Assembly: GCA_027257055.1 (NCBI GenBank)
Contig: JAPVLO010000182.1
Coordinates: 1,984,001-2,048,000, forward strand
DNA: 64,000 bases
From: Cephalopachus bancanus
Taxonomy: Eukaryota; Chordata; Mammalia; Primates; Tarsiidae
Reading direction: 5' to 3'
A model generated the notes under the pieces. The model had not been told where the DNA came from. It ran no database searches and was given only the letters and a program-made list of their open reading frames with translations. Below are positions 35,490-46,935 of the stretch, piece by piece (the stretch's first letter is position 1; every line of letters begins with the position of its first letter). The translations under genes and the position numbers were made by a program.

Positions 35490-36975
35490 GTATTCATTAA
35501 ACAATATCAGTTATCCATCCCTCTCCTCATCCTCTGGAAGCTGTCATTCTACTTTCTGTCTCTGTTAATTTGACTACTCTAGATGCTTCCTGTACGTGGA
35601 ATAATACAATATTTGTCTTTTGATGACTGTGTGATTTCATTTAGCATAATGGCCTCAAGATTCATTCATGTTGTAGCATGTGTCAGAATTTCCTTACATT
35701 TTAAGGTGGAATACTATTCTGTTACATGTATATACCACATTTTATTTATATATTCATTCACTGATGAGCATTTGCATTGCTTTCACCTCTTGGCTATTGT
35801 GAGTACTGCTACTGTTAACATGGGTGTAAATCTGTTGGAGTCTACTTTCAAACCTCTTGGGTATGTGCACAAAAGGAGAATTGCTGGATCAAACAGTAAT
35901 TCTGTGTCTAATTCCTAGAGGAACTACCACTTCATTTTGCACAGCAGCTATACCATTTTGCATTCTCACCAGCAATGTACAAGGGTTTCAATCTCACCAC
36001 ATCTTCACCAACACTTTTTATTTGTTTTCTTTTGGTTTGGTTTGCTTTTTTGATTGACATTTTGTTTATTTTTTTTTATAATAGCTATCCTGACAGGTAT
36101 GAGTTAATATCTCATTGTAGTTTTGATTTTAATTTTCCTTATGATTAGTGATATTGAGCATCTTTTCAAGTACTTACCCATTTGACCATTTTAAACTAAA
36201 TTGTTTGATTTGTTTATTGCTGTGTTGTAGGAATTCCTTATATATTTTCTATATTAACTGCTTACTAGATAAATGATTTGCAAATATTTTCTTCCATTCC
36301 ATGAGTTGTTTTTTCACTCCATTATCAGTGTCCTTTGAGATGCAAAGTTTTTAATTTTGATGAAGCCCAGTGTATCTAAATTTTTTCTTTTGTTGCTTGT
36401 ATATTTGGTATTATATCCGAGTAATCGTTGCCAAGTCCAATGCCATGAGGCATTTCCTTTCGTTTTCTTCTAAGAGTTTATAATTAGATTTTATTCTTTT
36501 TGAGTTAATTTTTATACATGGTGTAAGGTACAACTTTATTCTTTCTGATATTCAGTTTTTCCAAAGCCATTTTTGAAGACTATTCTTTCTCCACTGAATT
36601 GTCTTTACATCCTTATCACAAGTAATTTGGCCACACACGGAAGGGTTTTTTTCTGGGCTTTCCATTCTATTCCAGTTGGTCCATATGTCTGTCTTCATGC
36701 CAGTACCTCACTGTTTTGATTACCACAGCTTTGTCTAGCAAATTCTGAAACCAGGAAGTATTGGACTTCCAACCTTGTTCTTATTTTTCAAGATCGTTTT
36801 GGTTATTCAGGGTCCCTTAAGATACTGTATAAATTTTAGAATGGATTTTTCTCTTTGAGTAAAAAATGTTGTTGGAATTTTTTTAGGGATTGCATTAAGT
36901 ATGTAGATCACTTTGGATAGTATTAACATCTTAACAATATGAGGAAATATATATATATATTTACATATATAATTT

Positions 36976-37260
36976 ATTTTTTAGTCAGAGTCTCATTCTT
37001 TCACCCAAGCTGGAGTGCAGTGGCATGTTCATGGCTAGCTCAACCTGACCTGCTGTGTTCAGGTGATCCTTACTCATCAGCCTTCTAAGTAGCTGGAACT
37101 ACAGGCATGTGCCACCATGTCTAGCTAATTTTTTGATTTGTTGTAGAGACAAGGTCTTGCCAAGTTGCCCAGGCTGGTCTCAAATCCCTGGGCTCAAGCA
37201 CCCTCTCACCACCACCACCCAAAGTGCTGGGATTACAGGTGTGAGCCACTGTGCTCAGCC
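36976..37260 (-). mobile_element. Old Alu
   Basis: Reverse dimer from TTTTTTAGTCAGAGTCTC to CACTGTGCTCAGCC, well diverged. Confidence 0.87.
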
Positions 37261-37541
37261 GATAATAGGTCTTCTAATCCATAATCGTAGGATATATTTT
37301 TATTTATTTGTGTCTTGTTTCATTTATCTCAACAATATGTTGAATTCTTCAGAACATAAATCTTTTCCTCCCTGCTTAAATTTCTTCCTAAGGATTGTAT
37401 TCTTTGTGATGCTATTGTAAATGAAATTATTATCTTTATTTCTTTTTTGGATTATTTTTATTGTTACTGTACAAAATGCAATGAATTTATGTGTGTTTAC
37501 TTTGTATTCTGCAACTTTGATGAATGCATTTATCAGTTCTA

Positions 37542-37543
<2 letters not shown>

Positions 37544-37593
<50 letters not shown>
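37544..37593 (+). repeat. (TG)n microsatellite
   Basis: About 25 TG units within old L1 sequence. Confidence 0.98.
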
Positions 37594-37595
<2 letters not shown>

Positions 37596-38072
37596 TGGAG
37601 GTGGTGGTGCTGTTTTAGTGGAATCTTTAGGATTATCTACATATAAGGTCATGTTGTCTACAGAGATAACTTTACTTTTTTCTTTTTAATAAGAATGTTT
37701 TTTAAATTTATTTTTCTTTTATAATTTCTAGACTAGAACTTCCAATACTATGTTGAATAGAAGTGGTGAAAGCAGGCATCCTTGCTTAATCCTGTTTTGA
37801 GAGAAAAGCTTTATTTTTCATCATTGAATATGATGTTAGCTGTGGGTTTTATATATGGCATTTATTATGTTGAAGTAGTTTTCTTCTATTACTAGTTTGT
37901 TGGGTGTTTTTACTGTGAAAGTGTATTGAATTTTGTCCAATGCTTTTTCTGATCAATTTCTGGATCGACCCACATGAAATTATCATGTGGGCTTTTCCTT
38001 TACTCTGCTAATGTAATGTAATGCATTGATTTTTTTAAAAAAATTGTTAATGTCTTCCTTTTTTTGACCTCT

Positions 38073-38707
38073 TGTTTTTTTTTATTTTTTTTTATTTTAA
38101 AGATGTGGGGTACAATTCAGGGTTAGGTACACAAATGTTCATTATGCAGGTCCCCTTGCTGATGAGGTGTGGCCTCCCTCCCCTGGCAGTTTCCCTCAAC
38201 TGCCACTCCCCCCTCACCTTCCCTAGCAGTTTCCCACTACTGCCAATCCCTTTCTTATAGTATTATGATAAGTTCTGCTTACAAGTGAGAACATATGGCA
38301 CTCTGTTCTTTGTTTCTGTGATAGATCACTGAGTAAGATCGACTCCAAATCCATCCAAGTTGCTGCAAAGTCCATATGTTTGTCCTTCTTTATGACTGCA
38401 TAATAATCCATTGTGTATATGCACCACATTTTTTTATCCAGTACAGCTTCGATGGGCAGCATGGTTGGTTCCATATTTTTGCTACTGTGAATAGAGCTGC
38501 AACAAACATGCATGTGCAGGTGTCTTTTTTATAGAATGATTTGCATTCCTCTGGGTGTATTCCCAGTAGGGGGACTGCTGGGTTATATGGAAGTTCAATT
38601 TCTAGTTCTTTCAGAAATCGCCACACTGTCTTCCAAAGAGGTTGCACTAGTTTGCATTCCCACCAGCAGTGTAAAAGCATTCCTTTTTCTCCACATCCTT
38701 GCCAGCA
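38073..38707 (-). mobile_element. Young 5'-truncated L1
   Basis: Reverse copy beginning with a T-rich tail and the private L1 3' end (AAAGATGTGGGGTACAA), through the 3'UTR and the ORF2 C-terminal region to CACATCCTTGCCAGCA. Target duplication TTTGACCTCT at 38063-38072 and 38708-38717. A 35-bp-spaced repeat of CAGTTTCCC…CTGCCA units occurs in the 3'UTR near 38190-38245. Confidence 0.93.
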
Positions 38708-38757
38708 TTTGACCTCTGCTTTATTAAGTTATAATTGAGAAATAAAAATCGTATATA

Positions 38758-39090
38758 CAGTTATGCAGCACTTAACAATGGATATATATTCTGAGAAATG
38801 CATTGTTAGCTGACTTCATCAGTGTGCAAACATTAAAGAATATAGTTACACAAACTTAGATGGTATAGCCTACTACATACCTAGGCTATATGGTAAAGGC
38901 TATTTCTCCTAGGCTGCAAACCTGTATAACATGTTACTGTACTGAATACTGTAGGCAATTATAATATAATTATAAGTATTTGTGTATCTAAACATAGAAA
39001 TGATACAGTAAAAGTACAGTATTGTAATCTTATGGGCCACTGTCAACTATGTGGTTCATCATTGACCTAAACATCATTATGTGATGCATA
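38758..39090 (+). mobile_element. Non-autonomous DNA-transposon relic (MER-type), copy 2
   Basis: ACAGTTATGCAGCACTTAACAA start, then TGGTATAGCCTACTACATACC, TAAGTATTTGTGTATCTAAAC and an end near CATTATGTGATGCATATTTC. Same family and orientation as 7374-7712. It sits within the old L1 copy A. Confidence 0.75.
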
Positions 39091-40221
39091 TTTCACCAAT
39101 ATGCTATATAAATCTTTTCCTCTCTACTTAAGTTTCTTCCTAAGTATTGTAGGACTGCATTTACAGTGTATACATTGATTCTCATATGTTGAACTATCCT
39201 TGCATTTCAGGAATAAATCCCACTTGGTCATGTTATATAATCCTTCTAATAAACTGTTTAGTTTATTGGTATTTTGTTGAAGATCTTACACTAATATCCA
39301 CAAAGGATATTGGTTTGTAGTTTTCTTGTTGTATCTTTGGCTTTGGTATCAGTGTAATACTGACCACATAGAATGATTTAGTAAGTGATTCCTTTTCTTT
39401 TCTTCCAATCTTTTGAAGAACATGAGGAGGATTAGTGTTAATTCTTCTTTTAATGTGTGGTAGAGTTTACCAATGAAAGTATCAGGTCCTGGGCTTTTCT
39501 TCGTTGGGAGATTTTTAAACAGATTTAATCTCCTTAGTATGTTTTAGTTTTCTGTTTCAAGGTGATTCAGTCTTGGTTGGTTTTGTCCTTTTAGGAATTT
39601 GTTGGTTATTAATCCCTTGCCAGATACATAGTTTTCAAACATTGTTTTTCCTACTCCATGGGTTGTCTTCTCACTTTTATTGTTTTATTTGCTGTGCAGA
39701 AGCTTTTTGGCTCAATATGATCTCATTTGTTCATTTTTGTTTTGGCTGCCTATGCTTTTGAAGTTTTACACACACACACAAATTTCATCCAGACTAATGT
39801 CCTAAAGCATTTCTCTAATGTTTTGTGTCATGGTTTCAGAGTTTTAGGTATTAATATTGTATCTATTCTGATTTTATTATTGTATATGGAGAGAAATAAT
39901 GATCTAGTTTCATTTACAGCATATTGATATCCAGCTTTCCCAGCACCATTTATTAAAAAGACTTTATCCTTTCTCATTGTATGTTCTTGGCACTATGTCA
40001 AAAATAAGTTGTCTATACATGCATGAAATTTTATTCAGAGTCTCTATTTTGTTCTATTAGTTAATGTGTCCATTTTAATGCCAGTGCCATGCTGATCTGT
40101 TTGCTGTATTTTGAATTCAGGAAGTTTGATGACAAAAGCTTTATTCTTTTTGCTCAAGATGGCGTTGGCAATTCTGGGTCTTTTGTGGTTCATGTAAATA
40201 TTAGGACTTTTTTCCTATTTC

Positions 40222-40339
40222 TTTTTTTTTTATTAATCAATATTTTTTATTATGGTTTTGTGGGGTACAGTTAAGGGTTAGGTGTAGAATTACATTTCAT
40301 CCAGGCACCCTACTGATAAGAGGTGTTTCCCCATCCCCA
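40222..40339 (-). mobile_element. Very short young L1 3'-end insertion
   Basis: About 118 bp: T-rich tail then TTTTGTGGGGTACAGTTAAGGGTTAGG and L1 3'UTR wording to CCCCATCCCCA. Perfect 13-bp target duplication TTTTCCTATTTCT at 40209-40221 and 40340-40352. Confidence 0.9.
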
Positions 40340-40604
40340 TTTTCCTATTTCTGTAAAGAATGCCGTTAGTATTTTGATTGGGATTGCATTTATTCTGTAA
40401 ATTGTTTTGGATAGTGCATTCTAACAATATCAATTTTTTCAGTTCATGAGCATGATATATATTTTTTATTTTTTGGTGTGTCCTCTTCAATTGCTTACTT
40501 CAGTGTTTTCTAGTATTTTACATATAGATCTTTCATTTCTTTGGTAAAATTGCTTCTAAGCGTTTTTCTTCTTTGTTACTATTGTGAATGAGACTGTCTT
40601 CTTT

Positions 40605-40892
40605 TTGTTTTTTTTTTTTGAGTTTGAGTCTCACTCTGTCGCCCAGACTGGAGTGCAGTGGCCGCTTCCAGCCACCGCAGCCTCGGCCTGCTGGGCTCCG
40701 GTGATCCTTCCGCCTCAGCCTTCCAAGTAGCTGGAATTACAGGCATGTGCCACCACGCCCGGCTGATTTTTTGATTTATTGTAGAGATGAGGTCTCACTG
40801 CCCAGGCAGGTCTCGAACCCGCGGGCTCAGGCAATTCATTCACCTCAGCCTCCCAAAGGCGTGGGATTACAGGCTGAGCCACCGAGCCCGGC
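40605..40892 (-). mobile_element. Young lineage-specific Alu
   Basis: Full dimer in reverse with a perfect 16-bp target duplication TGAGACTGTCTTCTTT (40589-40604 and 40893-40908). Inserted in old L1 ORF2. Confidence 0.96.
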
Positions 40893-41648
40893 TGAGACTG
40901 TCTTCTTTATTTCTTATATATAATGTTTGCTGTTGATGAATATAAATGCTACTGATTTTTGTATGATGATTTTGTATCTTGCAATTTTACTGAGTTTATT
41001 CGTTCTTATAATTTTGATGGAACTTTTACATTTTTCTAAGTGTATGCTCATGTCTTATGCTAACTAAGCTAATTTGACTTTTTCTTTCTGATTTGGATGT
41101 CCTTTATTTCTTTCTCTTGCCTGATTGCTCTGGCTAGGACTTCTAGTATTATGTTGAATAAAAGTGATGAAAGTCAGGATCCTTGTCTTGTTCCAGATCT
41201 TAGAAGAAAGAATTTTAATTTTTCCTTAGTTGGTTTAATTGTAGCTGAAGATTTGACCTCTATTATTTGAGGTATGTTCCTTCTATACCAGCTTTTTAGG
41301 GTTTTAGGGATGCTGAATTTTATCAAATTGAGCGTCCATTGAAATAATCATATGGGCTTTGATCCTGGTTCTGTTAATATGATGCATCATGTTTCTTGAC
41401 TGATGTATGTTGAATCACCCTTGCATTCCTGGCATGAATTTCATTTGATCATCATGAACATTTTGTTTAGGATTTTTGCATCTATGTTCATAAGTGACAT
41501 TGACTTGTAGCCTTCTTTTTTGTTGTTTCTTTGCCTGGTTTTGGTGTCAGGGTAATGCTGGCCTTGTAGAATTAGTTTGAAAATATTTGTTCTTTAACTT
41601 TTTTTTTGAAGAATTTGAGAGAAATTTATATTCGTTTTCCTTTCCTTT

Positions 41649-41942
41649 TTTTTTTTTTTTGAGTTGAGGTTTCACTTTATTGCTCAGACTGGAGTGCAGT
41701 GGCCCGATCACATTTCACCACAGCCTTGAACTCCTGGGCTTAAGCAGTACTTTCTGCCTCAGCCTCCCAAGTAGCTGGGACTACAGGTGCACACCACCAG
41801 ACCTGGCTAATTTTTTATTTATCTGTAGAGACAAGGCCTCACTGTATTGCCCAAGATTGTCTCAAACTCCTGCTCTCAAGCAATCCTCCCACCTCAGCTT
41901 CCAAAGTGCTGGGATTACTGGTGTGAACCGCCATGCCTGGTT
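41649..41942 (-). mobile_element. Old Alu (AluJ-like)
   Basis: Reverse dimer with a long T-run at 41649-41660, ending at CCATGCCTGG. Diverged ancestral wording. Confidence 0.88.
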
Positions 41943-41970
41943 CAGTTTTTCTTTAAACATTCGGTAAAAC

Positions 41971-42078
41971 CTGGCAAAGTGGGGACCAAAGGGAGGCCCA
42001 AACTTCACCTGTATGATGTCCACTTGTACCTAATCCTGAATTGTACCACATCTTTAAAATGAAATATGTTTTAAAGTT
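41971..42078 (+). mobile_element. Very short young L1 3'-end insertion
   Basis: CTGGCAAAGTGGGGACCAAAGG to ACCACATCTTTAAAATG matches the last 100 bp of the L1 at 19052-20450 (CAGGCAAAGTGGGACCAAAGG…). GGTAAAAC at 41963-41970 and 42080-42087 is the likely target duplication. Confidence 0.85.
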
Positions 42079-42450
42079 TGGTAAAACTCAGTGGTGAAGC
42101 CATCAGTTCGTAGGCTTTTACTTTATGTGAAACAGCTTTAATCTCTACTTGTTGGTTTGTTGAGGTTTCAGTTTTTTCAGTGGTAAGTTACATGTGTTAA
42201 GAACTTATCCATTTCTTTAACATTTTCCAATTTGTAGAAATGTAATTGTGCATAAGTCTATAATGGTTCCTTGTATTTCTGTAGTCTCCATTTTTATATC
42301 ACCTTTTTTGTTTCGGATTTTATTTATTTGGGTTGTCTCTTTTTCTTAGTTGCTCTAATTAAAAGTTTTCGTATTTGTTTGTCTTTTCATGAAACCAATG
42401 CTTTGTTCCATTGATCTATTTTTTGTTTCAATTTTATTTATTTGTGAGGA

Positions 42451-42970
42451 CTCAAAAAACCAGGAATTAAATTTTTTAAAATTGTGTATTTATTCTTACA
42501 TAGGAAAACTTCAGTCACCTTCAAAGTACTTTCCGTTTTTATGCGACACACCTACTGAGATGCTTTTTCCACTGCTCAGAACAGTTTTATAACTCAATTT
42601 TGATGCCATTTAGGGCTTCTGCCATTTTTTGTTTCACTTCTGCCACATTGGCAAAATTTTTCCTTTGAGGATTGTTTTCCATTCTGGGAAACAACCACCA
42701 AAAAATGTTGTTGAGGGGAAATCGGGTAAATAGGGAGGGTGGGGCACAGATTTTATGCCATCTTTGGTCAAAAACTGCTGAGCACTCAGTGCAGTGTGGA
42801 CAGGTGCATTATCATGGTGAAAGAACCAGTCACTTGTTTGCCACAATGCAGGATGTTTCCTCCACAAATCGTGACACAACCTTCTCAAAACTTCCAGGTA
42901 AAAACTTTGGTTGACTGCTCAATTCGAAGGACAAATTTTGAGTGTAAAAGATTAATTCCAGGTTTTGGGG
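42451..42970 (-). mobile_element. Internally deleted mariner-type DNA transposon
   Basis: The L1 text on both sides is unrelated. The left end CTCAAAAAACCAGGAATTAA and right end TTAATTCCAGGTTTTGG are inverted relative to each other, apart from one or two bases. Between them the minus strand encodes the C-terminal part of a mariner transposase. At about 520 bp it is less than half the usual 1.3 kb, so the N-terminal DNA-binding half is missing. Confidence 0.8.
42634..42888 (-). pseudogene. Mariner transposase C-terminal remnant
   Basis: 85-codon open frame with HHDNAPVHTAL, then a VPHPPYLPDF block: the second catalytic Asp region and the landmark before the third. In active mariners (D…D34D) an Asp follows the P-rich block within a few residues; here the stretch reads PDFPSTTFF, so that position is not acidic and the enzyme would be dead. 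The first catalytic Asp and the helix-turn-helix half lie outside the fragment. Frame and wording are from the mariner branch of Tc1/mariner, not from pogo/Tigger. Confidence 0.85.
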
Positions 42971-44325
42971 GGGAAGTTCCCCCTTCGTCTGGTTTAATCT
43001 TTATTATGTGTTTCCTTCTACTAATTTTGGCTTTTCTAGTTCCTTGAGCAGCATTATTTGGTTGTTTAGTTGAAGTGTTTCTACTGTTTGATATAAGCAT
43101 TTATTGATATAAACCATCCTCTTAATACTGCTTTTTCTGTATCCTATAAATTTTGGTATGCTGAATTTTCGATTTCATTTGTTTTAAGAACTTTAAATTT
43201 ACTTCTTAATTCTTTCATTGACCTATTAATAATTCAAGAGCAAGTTGTTTAAACTGCAGTTTCCACGGCTTATCTTGTTACTGACATCTAATTTTATTCC
43301 ATTTGGGTCAGAAAAGACACTTAATATGATTTATAGGTTTTCTTGAATATGCTGAAACTTGTTCTGTGGCCTAGGATGTGGTCTATTCTGGAGAGTGTTC
43401 TATATGCTGCGGAAAAAAATGTGTATTCTGCAGCAGCTGGTGAAATGCTCTGTAAATGTCAGACTTTTTTCTATCTTTTTGCAGTCTTCTATTTGCAGTC
43501 TACTTTATCTGATATAAATATAGCTACCACTGCTCTGTTTTGGTTTTAGGTTGCATGAAATATCTTTTTCCATCTTTACGTGGGTCTTTATAGGTAAAGT
43601 GAGTTTCTTATAGTTGGGTCTTTTTTCTTTATCCATTCACTAGTCTTGGCCTTTTAATTGGATAATTGAGTCCTTATTTCTGGAGTTATTATTGATAAGT
43701 AAGGGATTATTATTGCCATTTGTTCCTTGTTTTCTGGTTCTTTTGCAACTCCTGTCTCATTTTCAGTCCTGTCTTACTCTCTTCCTTTGTGGTTAAGTGA
43801 CTGCCTCTGGTAGTATATTTCAATTAGTTATTTTTTATCTTTAGTGAATTTATTATAGGTTTTTGCATTGTGGTTACCGTGAGGCTTACAAACACCTTAT
43901 ATGTGTCACAAATTATTTTAAAGAGATGACTACTTATCTTAGATAACAAAGAAAATAATAGAAACAAAAAAACAAAACTTCATACTTTCCTCCCATTTTG
44001 GCCTTATTTTATTCAATTTACATATTTGTATATAGCCCATCTCAATAGCTTATTTGTCTTTTGGGCTTTTCACTAGAGTTACGAGAGGATTGCACATCGT
44101 AATTTCAGCATTAGAGTATTTAGTTTTACCAGCAGAGGGTAAAATTATCCCTTCAATGTGTTCTTTTTGCACATTCGTTTTCTTGTTTGCTTGTTTTTTT
44201 ATTTGTGGGGTTTTTTTTCACATTGAAGAAATCCCTTTAGCATTTCTTGGACGATAGGTCTGGTAGTGGTGAATTCTCTTAGCTTTTGTTTATCTGAAAA
44301 GACTGTATCTCTCCTTCATATTTGG

Positions 44326-44363
44326 TTTTTACTCTTATTTTCTTTTAAAAATGTGGGGTACAA
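44326..44363 (-). mobile_element. 38-bp micro-insertion of the L1 3' terminus
   Basis: Flanked by perfect 16-bp copies of TCTCCTTCATATTTGG (44310-44325 and 44364-44379). The insert read on the minus strand is TTGTACCCCACATTTTTAAA followed by an A-rich tail, i.e. the last 20 or so bases of the private young L1 3' end. Confidence 0.9.
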
Positions 44364-45265
44364 TCTCCTTCATATTTGGAGGATACCTTTGCTGGATAAA
44401 ATATTCTTTGGTGACCATTTTTTGTTCCTTTCCACACTTTGAATGTGTCATCTCACTCCCTCCTGGCCTGTGTTGTTTCTGTTGAGAGTGTGTTACCACT
44501 CAAATTGGAGCAATATTATTTGCTTTTTTATTAGCTGCTTTTAGGATCCTTTTTCTTTCTTTTTTTTTTTTTTTTTTTTCCTTGACCTTTTTTAATTATA
44601 TGCCTTGGGGTAGTCTTAATTGAGTCAAATTTGTTTGGTGTTCTCTGACCTCTCTGTATTTGAATATTTATTTTTCTTCCAGTTTTGGAAAATGTTCTGT
44701 TACTATTTCTTTGAGGAAGCGTCCTACCCTTTGCTCATGCTCACCCTTCTGAACACCAATAATTCATAGGTTTTGTCTTTGAGATAATTTTCTCTGCCTG
44801 GCTGAGTTACAGAGCAGAGTTTTCTGGTCTGGAGGAAATAGTCTTGCCACCACCATCCCCACCTGTGTCTCTGACTTTCCTCAGCAATATTCTTCCCTTC
44901 AGGTACTCCCGATGCTTCCTGTGGTTGAAGCTAGAATAGGTCTTCTGCTAGAGTGCCCAAGATGGTGGAAAGGCTGATTGGGCATCTCAGCCTCCGTTTT
45001 CCTGGTGTAGAAATGAGTCAGTGGGAAATTTTATGCATGCTTGATGCCAGGCAAATTGTGGGGAGTGATGTCATGAATATGAAAATCTGATTCTCTTACC
45101 ATCTGCTCAGTTTTTTCACTTCTCTGTAACCCCAGAGATTACCTCCTTCTCACACTTGAATTCTGGGATATTTCTGGTGATAATTTTGGCACTGTATATT
45201 TGGTTTTGTTTTCTGTAGGGGGAGGGAGTGACACCAACATGCTTCTATGCCGTCATTTTGGAAAC

Positions 45266-46935
45266 AGAATCCTCCCTTTAGCAGTCTTGCAAGGCATGTC
45301 TAGTTCCAATGAGCTAGACTTCAGCTTTTGTCTTTCTGATAATTTCTTCATTTCTCCTTCATTTTTGAAGCACAGTTTTGCTAATATAAAATTCTTAGTT
45401 AACCATCTTTTCTATCAGCTCTTTAAAAATATCATCTCAATGCCTTCTGGCCTGCAAGGTTTCTGTTGAAAATTTTTTGATAATCTTACTGAGTATCCCT
45501 TATACACAATGAATCACTTTTATCTTGTTGCTTTCAAGATTTTCTCTGTCTGGTTTTGGATAGTTTGATTATGTGTCTCAGTATGAGTCTCTTTGGGTTT
45601 GTCATACTTGGAATTCATTGAGTTTCTTGGATTTGTATAACCATGTCTTTCTTCAAATTTGGGATATTTTAAACCTTTATTAATTCAGATAATCTTTCGA
45701 CTTATTTCACTGTCTCTTGGTCTTCTGGTAGTACCATATGCATCTACTGGTCTGCTTGACTCTCTCTCTCTTAAATCCCTTAGGCTCTGTATACTTTTTT
45801 TTAATCTTTTTTTTTTCTTTTTGTTTCTTAACTCTAATCTCAAATGATCTTTCTTCAGGTTCACTGATACTTTCTTCTGTCTGTTTGAGTCTATTAAATT
45901 GCTCTAATAAAATTTTCAATTTAGTTATTGTATTTTTTTAGCTCTAAAATTTCTGTTTGGTTCTTTTTTCATGATATCTATTTTTTGTTGATATTCTCAT
46001 TTTGTTCATAATCAGTTTCTGATTTTCTTTAGTTATTTGGGTTATCCTTTAGTTCTTTGAACATATTCAAAATGGTTTTCAAAAAAGTTTGTCTTGTAAA
46101 TCCAATGCATGTATTTCTTCAAGGATAGTTGCTGGAGATTCATTGTGCTGCTTTCAATGGACCATGTTCTCTAATTTCTCTGTATTCCTTGTAAACTTTT
46201 GTTGAAAATTAGTCATCTGGAAAAACAGCCACATCTCCCAGCTTTTGCAGATTGACTTTAATTTTTTGCTAGTTAGCGTTATGTGTCCTGATGGAGGCTT
46301 AAGGTCTTCTCCAGTCTCTTTTAGGGCATGCATTCTGCCTGGTTCTTTGCATGTGTTCTTCTTCTTTTTTTTTTAAAATTTTTCCCATATATAACTTCTT
46401 TTGAGGCCTTAATTTCCCAGAGTCTTACTAAAGCTTCCTCTCAGGGTCTTAGGTGTTCTATTGTATTTCTCTGCCCATAACCTTTCCCCAGGCGCCCATG
46501 AGCCTGCAATCCTGCTGAAGCTTTCATGTGCCCAGAAGCCTGCCACTGACCTCCACAGCTTCTGCCAGCCTGAGACCTAATCTGTGCTGTTGATATAAAT
46601 CAGACCCTCAGGCAGCCCACAGAAAGGTTAGAATATCGCAAATTACTTCTACTCTGCTCCTCCAGCTCACAGAAGAGACTCAGGAATTGGGCTGCTTCCT
46701 CCAAATTATGACACCACTATGCTACTTCAGGGAGGGATTAAAAGCAAGGGAGAGTAAAAGTGCCACAAAACTTTGTACTGTTTTAAATGTGATTTTTCTT
46801 GATTAATTATTCACTTGGTACATCTTTGACTGGTTTCATAGCTCCTATGGTGTTATTTTAGTCTCTATTTTTTTAATGGTATAAAAAGAGTGACTGGAGC
46901 TTCCTAACTTGCTGTCTTGCTGATGTCACTGATCT
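45266..46935 (-). mobile_element. Ancient L1 copy A, 5' part
   Basis: A second round of reverse 5'-region wording (TCTGGCCTGCAAGGTTTCTGTTG at about 45,445; GTTGGATATTCTC-type ORF1-side text; TTTCTTGGATTTG) ends near CTAACTTGCTGTCTTGCTGATG, an L1 5'-end landmark, at about 46,925. The endonuclease/ORF2 start of copy A is not seen, so part was lost or belongs to a third copy. Confidence 0.6.

Larger units (their letters stand above)
35490..39602 (-). mobile_element. Ancient L1 (copy A), 3'UTR and ORF2 part
   Basis: Reverse L1 text from TTATCCATCCCTCTCCTCATCC (3'UTR) through ATGGTGTAAGGTACAAC and CCTTGCTTAATCCTG to ORF2 RT wording (TGAAAGTATCAGGTCCTGGGC) at about 39,500. It stops abruptly at about 39,602, where a second L1's 3' half begins (ATTAATCCCTTGCCAGATAC). 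Interrupted by an Alu, a (TG)n tract, a young L1 and a DNA-transposon relic. Confidence 0.8.
39603..45265 (-). mobile_element. Old near-full-length L1 (copy B) nested in copy A
   Basis: Reverse L1 order from ORF2 C-terminal (TTTTTGTTTTGGCTGCC, CAGCACCATTTATTAAAAAG), RT domain (about 40.4-41.6 kb) and endonuclease region (CCTAGGATGTGGTCTATTCTGG at about 43.37 kb) to ORF1/5'UTR-like text at about 44.3-45.26 kb, ending near the TGCCGTCATTTTGGAAACAG 5' end. All frames are broken. It carries nested Alus, three very short young L1 pieces and a mariner relic. Because copy A's 5' text resumes to the right, B most simply inserted into A. Confidence 0.7.
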
